From positions 5,518,001 to 5,582,000 of the forward strand of contig NZ_OY771430.1 in assembly GCF_963674565.1 (NCBI RefSeq): 64,000 nt of DNA, given 5' to 3'. Each line of letters opens with the position of its first letter. The first letter of the stretch is position 1. Positions 60,445 to 64,000 of this stretch are shown here, piece after piece. A program made the translations under genes and the position numbers. Source of the DNA: an uncultured Carboxylicivirga sp. (GTDB lineage: Bacteria > Bacteroidota > Bacteroidia > Bacteroidales > Marinilabiliaceae). A model generated the notes under the pieces. It had not been told where the DNA came from and did no database searches. It worked only from the letters and a program-made list of their open reading frames with translations.

Positions 60445-63093
60445 ATGAAAAAAATACTGAGGTTGACATGCTTGTTCTTATTAACAATAAGTTGTCAGCA
60501 GAAGAATAATATACTTTATGAATCGGAACAGTTTATCGTATATAAAGATGGTATTAAACAAGGAGAAAATATTGTAAAAGTTTTATCTCCTAATCATCTG
60601 ACCTCAAATTATCAAAGTCTTGCTCACGAGAATTACTCACGACTGATCACCTTTAAATATAGTATAAATGAAAAGGATAATGAGAAGATTTCAGGGGATG
60701 ATCATTGGATTATAGTTGGAGATGAGCATGAATCTCCTATTATTGAGTTTGGATCAGCAAATTCAACCCGGCCGGCTGATCCGGAAACAAAACTTCCAAC
60801 TAATTATGAATATACATTTAGAATGGATATGAACTCTGTTTTAAACGACTTTAAAACAAAAGGATTTTTTGAAACCTTTGAAGGAACTCGTATTGCTAAA
60901 GATGATTTCAAAGGTGTTTATATTGCTGGAGGCTCGTATCCTTTGTCTTGGGATTTTTCAAATCTGGAGGAAAATGGTTTGAAATTGACAGATGAGAATG
61001 GAGATGGTATTTATGAAATCACTGTGGTTTTAAATCCTTTTGATACAAGTAAATTAGTGGAGAAAAGTTGGAAACTATCCTTAGATGTTTCATCAAAACC
61101 ATCTTATCGATCAGAACAACCGATAGTAGATGCTTTATTTAATTTATCACTCGAAGAAGCCTTGATGAATATAGAAGCAGACAGTACTTTACGAACAGGT
61201 GCAAAATGGGGAGGAGTTTGGACCAGGGATGTAAGTTATAGTACATTACTGGCATTTGCTTACCATGAACCTGAAGTGGCAAAAAATAGTTTACTCAAAA
61301 AGGTTAAACGTAATAGAATCATTCAGGACACTGGTTCTGGAGGGGCATGGCCTATATCCTCAGATAGAACTACTTGGGCGCTTGGAGCATGGGAAATATT
61401 TAAAGTCACAGGGGATTACAAGTGGTTACAAACTTCTTATGAAGTGATAAAAAATACATTAGATGATGATTATAAAACAATCAGAAATAAAGAGACCGGT
61501 TTGTATTGTGGTGAGTCTTCATTTTTAGACTGGCGTGAACAAACTTATCCTAAATGGATGTCGAATATGGATATCTATGTGTCGGAAAATTTAGGAACCA
61601 ATGCAGTGCATTATCAGGCACACAAAATTTTGGTTGAAATGGCTAAACTCCTTGGTCAACCATATGATGAATATGAAAATAGAGCCGAGGAAATTAAAAA
61701 AGGTATCAATAAATATTTATGGATGAGTGATAAAGGTTATTACGCTCAATATTTATATGGGAGAGCATCTATGTTAATATCTCCACGTTTTGAAGCATTG
61801 GGAGAAGCTTTATCAATTTTGTTTGATGTTGCAGACACTGAAAAAGCAAAATTTATTGTTTCCAAATCACCTGTAACTCCTTTTGGTACTACTTGTATTT
61901 TTCCACAGATACCACAAATTCCACCCTATCATAATAATGGAATTTGGCCATTTGTACTGTCATATTGGAATCTTGCTGCGGCCAAGACGGGTAATGAAGA
62001 GGCCTTGAAACAAGGATTGGCTGCAATTTACAGGGCAGGTGGCTTGTTCTTAACGAACTATGAAAATTTTGTTGCTCAAAATGGAGATTTTGTTGGAACG
62101 GAGATTAATTCACATCGAATGTTATGGAGTATGGCTGGTAATCTTGCCATGGTTCATCGTGTTTTTATTGGGATGAATTTTGAAGTTGAAGGCATTCAGT
62201 TTAGTCCTGTAATTCCTGATGTATATGGAGGAGACAAAACTTTATCAAATTTTAAATACAGGGATGCGCTTTTGAATATTAAAGTTGAGGGTTATGGAAA
62301 CAAGATAAAATCTTTTATTCTGGATAATGAAGTGCAAGAAAAGGCATTTGTTCCGGCATCATTAAAGGGTGAACATTCAATTGTTATTAAAATGGCGAAT
62401 AATGCATTTGAAAATTCAGAAATAAATAGGGTAGAAAATCGTTTTTCTTCTACTAATCCAAATGTAAAGTTACATAAATCCGCTATTGAATGGGAAACGG
62501 TGGCTGGTGCAGAAAAGTACAATGTATATAAAAATGGTGAGTTAATAAAATCGGGTAATTTTTTAAGATTGGAGGTTCCTCAAAGTGAATTTGCTGAGTA
62601 TGCTGTTACAGCTATTAATCGAAAAGGGGATGAGTCTTTTAGCTCTGAACCTGTGCAAATAATTCCTCTTGATATAATTCTTGAAGCTGAACATTTTTAT
62701 CCAAATTCAAATTTACCATACACCAATTTTAAAAGTGCAGGTTTTATAAAAACAAGTGTCACAGAAAATGTAAAACTGATTTTCAATATTAGCGTCGAAG
62801 AAGAGGGAGAGTATATTATTGATTTTCGATATGCTAATGGAACAGGTCCCTGGAATACAGACAATAATTGCTGTATCAGAAGCTTGTATATAAATGATAA
62901 CTATGCGGGTGTAGTTGTAATGCCTCAGCGAGGTAGTGATGAATGGTCGGATTGGGGTTTTACAAATGCAGTTAAAACTTATTTAAACAAAGGAAATAAT
63001 ATTTTGTCTGTGGTATTTGAAGAGTGGAATACAAATATGGATGGAGAAATAAATGAGGCTTTGATTGACCAAATGAGGATTATTAAATTATAA
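60445..63093 (+). CDS. Six-hairpin (alpha/alpha)6 glycosidase lipoprotein with C-terminal CBM-like domain
   Basis: 882 residues. Lipoprotein signal MKKILRLTCLFLLTISC. A beta-rich N-terminal part (20-230) precedes a helical barrel (about 230-620) resembling GH63/MGH-like enzymes: GAKWGGVWTRDVSYSTLLAFAYHEP, SGGAWPISSDRTTWALGAWEIFKVTGDYKWLQ, LDWREQTYPKWM, GTNAVHYQAHKILVEMAKLLG, and GTEINSHRMLWSMAGNLAMVHRVF. Candidate catalytic acids are Asp262 (WTRD) and Glu553 (GTEINS). A fibronectin-like domain (680-745) and a CBM6/35-like jelly roll (ILEAEHFYP...IDQMRII) follow. The GH family is not certain; it may remove alpha-linked residues from the PUL substrate. Confidence 0.75.
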   Translation: MKKILRLTCLFLLTISCQQKNNILYESEQFIVYKDGIKQGENIVKVLSPNHLTSNYQSLAHENYSRLITFKYSINEKDNEKISGDDHWIIVGDEHESPIIEFGSANSTRPADPETKLPTNYEYTFRMDMNSVLNDFKTKGFFETFEGTRIAKDDFKGVYIAGGSYPLSWDFSNLEENGLKLTDENGDGIYEITVVLNPFDTSKLVEKSWKLSLDVSSKPSYRSEQPIVDALFNLSLEEALMNIEADSTLRTGAKWGGVWTRDVSYSTLLAFAYHEPEVAKNSLLKKVKRNRIIQDTGSGGAWPISSDRTTWALGAWEIFKVTGDYKWLQTSYEVIKNTLDDDYKTIRNKETGLYCGESSFLDWREQTYPKWMSNMDIYVSENLGTNAVHYQAHKILVEMAKLLGQPYDEYENRAEEIKKGINKYLWMSDKGYYAQYLYGRASMLISPRFEALGEALSILFDVADTEKAKFIVSKSPVTPFGTTCIFPQIPQIPPYHNNGIWPFVLSYWNLAAAKTGNEEALKQGLAAIYRAGGLFLTNYENFVAQNGDFVGTEINSHRMLWSMAGNLAMVHRVFIGMNFEVEGIQFSPVIPDVYGGDKTLSNFKYRDALLNIKVEGYGNKIKSFILDNEVQEKAFVPASLKGEHSIVIKMANNAFENSEINRVENRFSSTNPNVKLHKSAIEWETVAGAEKYNVYKNGELIKSGNFLRLEVPQSEFAEYAVTAINRKGDESFSSEPVQIIPLDIILEAEHFYPNSNLPYTNFKSAGFIKTSVTENVKLIFNISVEEEGEYIIDFRYANGTGPWNTDNNCCIRSLYINDNYAGVVVMPQRGSDEWSDWGFTNAVKTYLNKGNNILSVVFEEWNTNMDGEINEALIDQMRIIKL

Positions 63094-63432
63094 ATTAAAG
63101 ATATATTTAGGTTCTTATTAATATGGGGACTTTTCTTTGATTCCCTTTCTTTAGTATTGGAATCTGGTGAGTCTTTTATAATGAAAGTTTATCTAATGTT
63201 CCCTAATATTTTCAAATAAAAAGCAAGGGTATATATTTCTTTAATCTTATTGTCAAATGCTTCGTTCCCTTTTAATGGGGCTCATACTATTGTAGGTTAT
63301 TGTCCTATTTTTTGGGAGGGGGAAGTAAAACTCCTGACTAATTCCTTTGAGTTATGAGTTTTTGTTTAAAATGAGATTTTAAACAGAGACACATTCTCTA
63401 CAATTGAAATTTTTAATTCAGTTTTTAAGAAG
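63094..63432. other. Gene-free spacer between convergent genes
   Basis: About 340 bp between the ends of the glycosidase and acetyltransferase genes. No convincing terminator, repeat or ORF found. Confidence 0.45.
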
Positions 63433-63990
63433 TCATTTGAATTGCTTAATAATTCGACACGGATTACCAGCTGCTACAACATCAGAAGGCATTTCTTTTG
63501 TAACAACACTACCCGCACCAATTACCGTTCTATCACCAATTTTAACTCCTGGACAAATAATTACCCCACCACCAATCCACACATCGTCCCCGATAAAAAT
63601 GGGTTTGCCACACTCTAAACCGGATGACCTTTCAATATGGTTGATTGGGTGCATAACCGTGTAAATCTGTGTATTAGGACCAATTAAGACTCTGTTTCCT
63701 ATTTTAACTTTTGCAATATCTAAAACAGTGCAGTTGAAATTAAAAAACATCTTATCACCTAATTCTATATTATAGCCGTAATCACAATAAAAAGGTGGCT
63801 GTATGTATGTATTTGAACCACACTTAGAAATAAGTTCTTTAATTAAATGACCTCGTAATTCATCTTCATGGTCACCAGAATCATTTAACTTTTTTAAGAT
63901 GCCTTTTGTATACAAACGATCGCTGGCCAATTCTTCATCAAAAGCATTAAACCAATCACATGCCAGCATTTTTTGTTTCTCTGTTTTCAC
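63433..63990 (-). CDS. Sugar O-acetyltransferase, maltose/galactoside acetyltransferase family
   Basis: 185 residues, left-handed beta-helix enzyme that transfers acetyl from acetyl-CoA to sugars. The N-terminal Mac domain (EKQKMLACDWFNAFDEELASDRL) and the hexapeptide core (NIELGDKMFFNFNCTVLDIAKVKIGNRVLIGPNTQIYTVMHPI...GKPIFIGDDVWIGGGVIICPGVKIGDRTVIGAGSVVTKEMPSDVVAAGNPCRIIKQ) with the catalytic His in MHPI are complete. The likely start is GTG 63990, giving the usual family N-terminus; ATG 63969 is the alternative. The upstream region is cut by the window edge. Confidence 0.92.
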   Translation of the reverse strand: MKTEKQKMLACDWFNAFDEELASDRLYTKGILKKLNDSGDHEDELRGHLIKELISKCGSNTYIQPPFYCDYGYNIELGDKMFFNFNCTVLDIAKVKIGNRVLIGPNTQIYTVMHPINHIERSSGLECGKPIFIGDDVWIGGGVIICPGVKIGDRTVIGAGSVVTKEMPSDVVAAGNPCRIIKQFK

Positions 63991-64000
63991 TTTTTCATCA

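Overview
The window comes from a member of the Bacteroidota, most likely an aquatic or sediment Marinilabiliales/Prolixibacteraceae-like organism (genus not determinable from sequence). The evidence is a SusC/SusD pair, a hybrid two-component regulator (HTCS), type IX secretion (T9SS) C-terminal tags, a GLPGLI-family protein, several TonB-dependent receptors, a Bacteroidota-type tyrosine integrase, AT-rich DNA, and promoters of the Bacteroidota type (TTTG-N19-TAnnTTTG) instead of -35/-10 boxes.

Layout. 1-31.5 kb is an ordinary chromosomal backbone: a partial GLPGLI gene, glyA, a TM2 and a DUF2752 membrane protein, two ClC anion transporter paralogues flanking a NUMOD4/HNH gene and a groES-like/dus pair (the groES-like gene carries an in-frame TAG), an orphan TonB receptor, a speA-like decarboxylase, an S9 peptidase, a Tat-exported ferredoxin-type aldo/keto reductase with a DUF6599 protein, a DEAD-box helicase, a haem-type TonB receptor, a metallophosphoesterase, DUF4395, bcp-recA, a TPR/PD40/SPOR envelope protein and clpS-nfeD-floA. 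31.6-32.1 kb is a tRNA cluster (Ser-GCU and two identical Pro-UGG). Next to it lie a tyrosine integrase (32.4-33.7 kb) preceded by GTGACCT repeats, and about 1.5 kb of mobile-element debris (a 117-bp foldback element, a palindrome, and a small ribbon-helix-helix/MobC-like gene).

35.2-63.1 kb is a polysaccharide utilisation locus (PUL). A leftward operon encodes GH31, GH43, GH31 and a beta-barrel protein. A rightward HTCS gene follows, then a rightward operon GH43-SusC-SusD-SusE-like, a leftward SusF-like surface protein with a T9SS tag, and a rightward six-hairpin glycosidase. The two GH31 genes are a tandem duplication with an exact 4,614-bp offset. Both have SusE/F-type domains fused behind the catalytic part, but only one carries a T9SS tag. 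An acetyltransferase closes the window.

The most interesting signal is a three-part operator, TTG(A/G)(A/C)A-N4-TTTACA-N5-TTGACA, followed after exactly 32 nt by TATATTTG. It occurs three times, on both strands, and each copy points into one of three PUL transcription units. It is the probable HTCS binding site and defines a local regulon.
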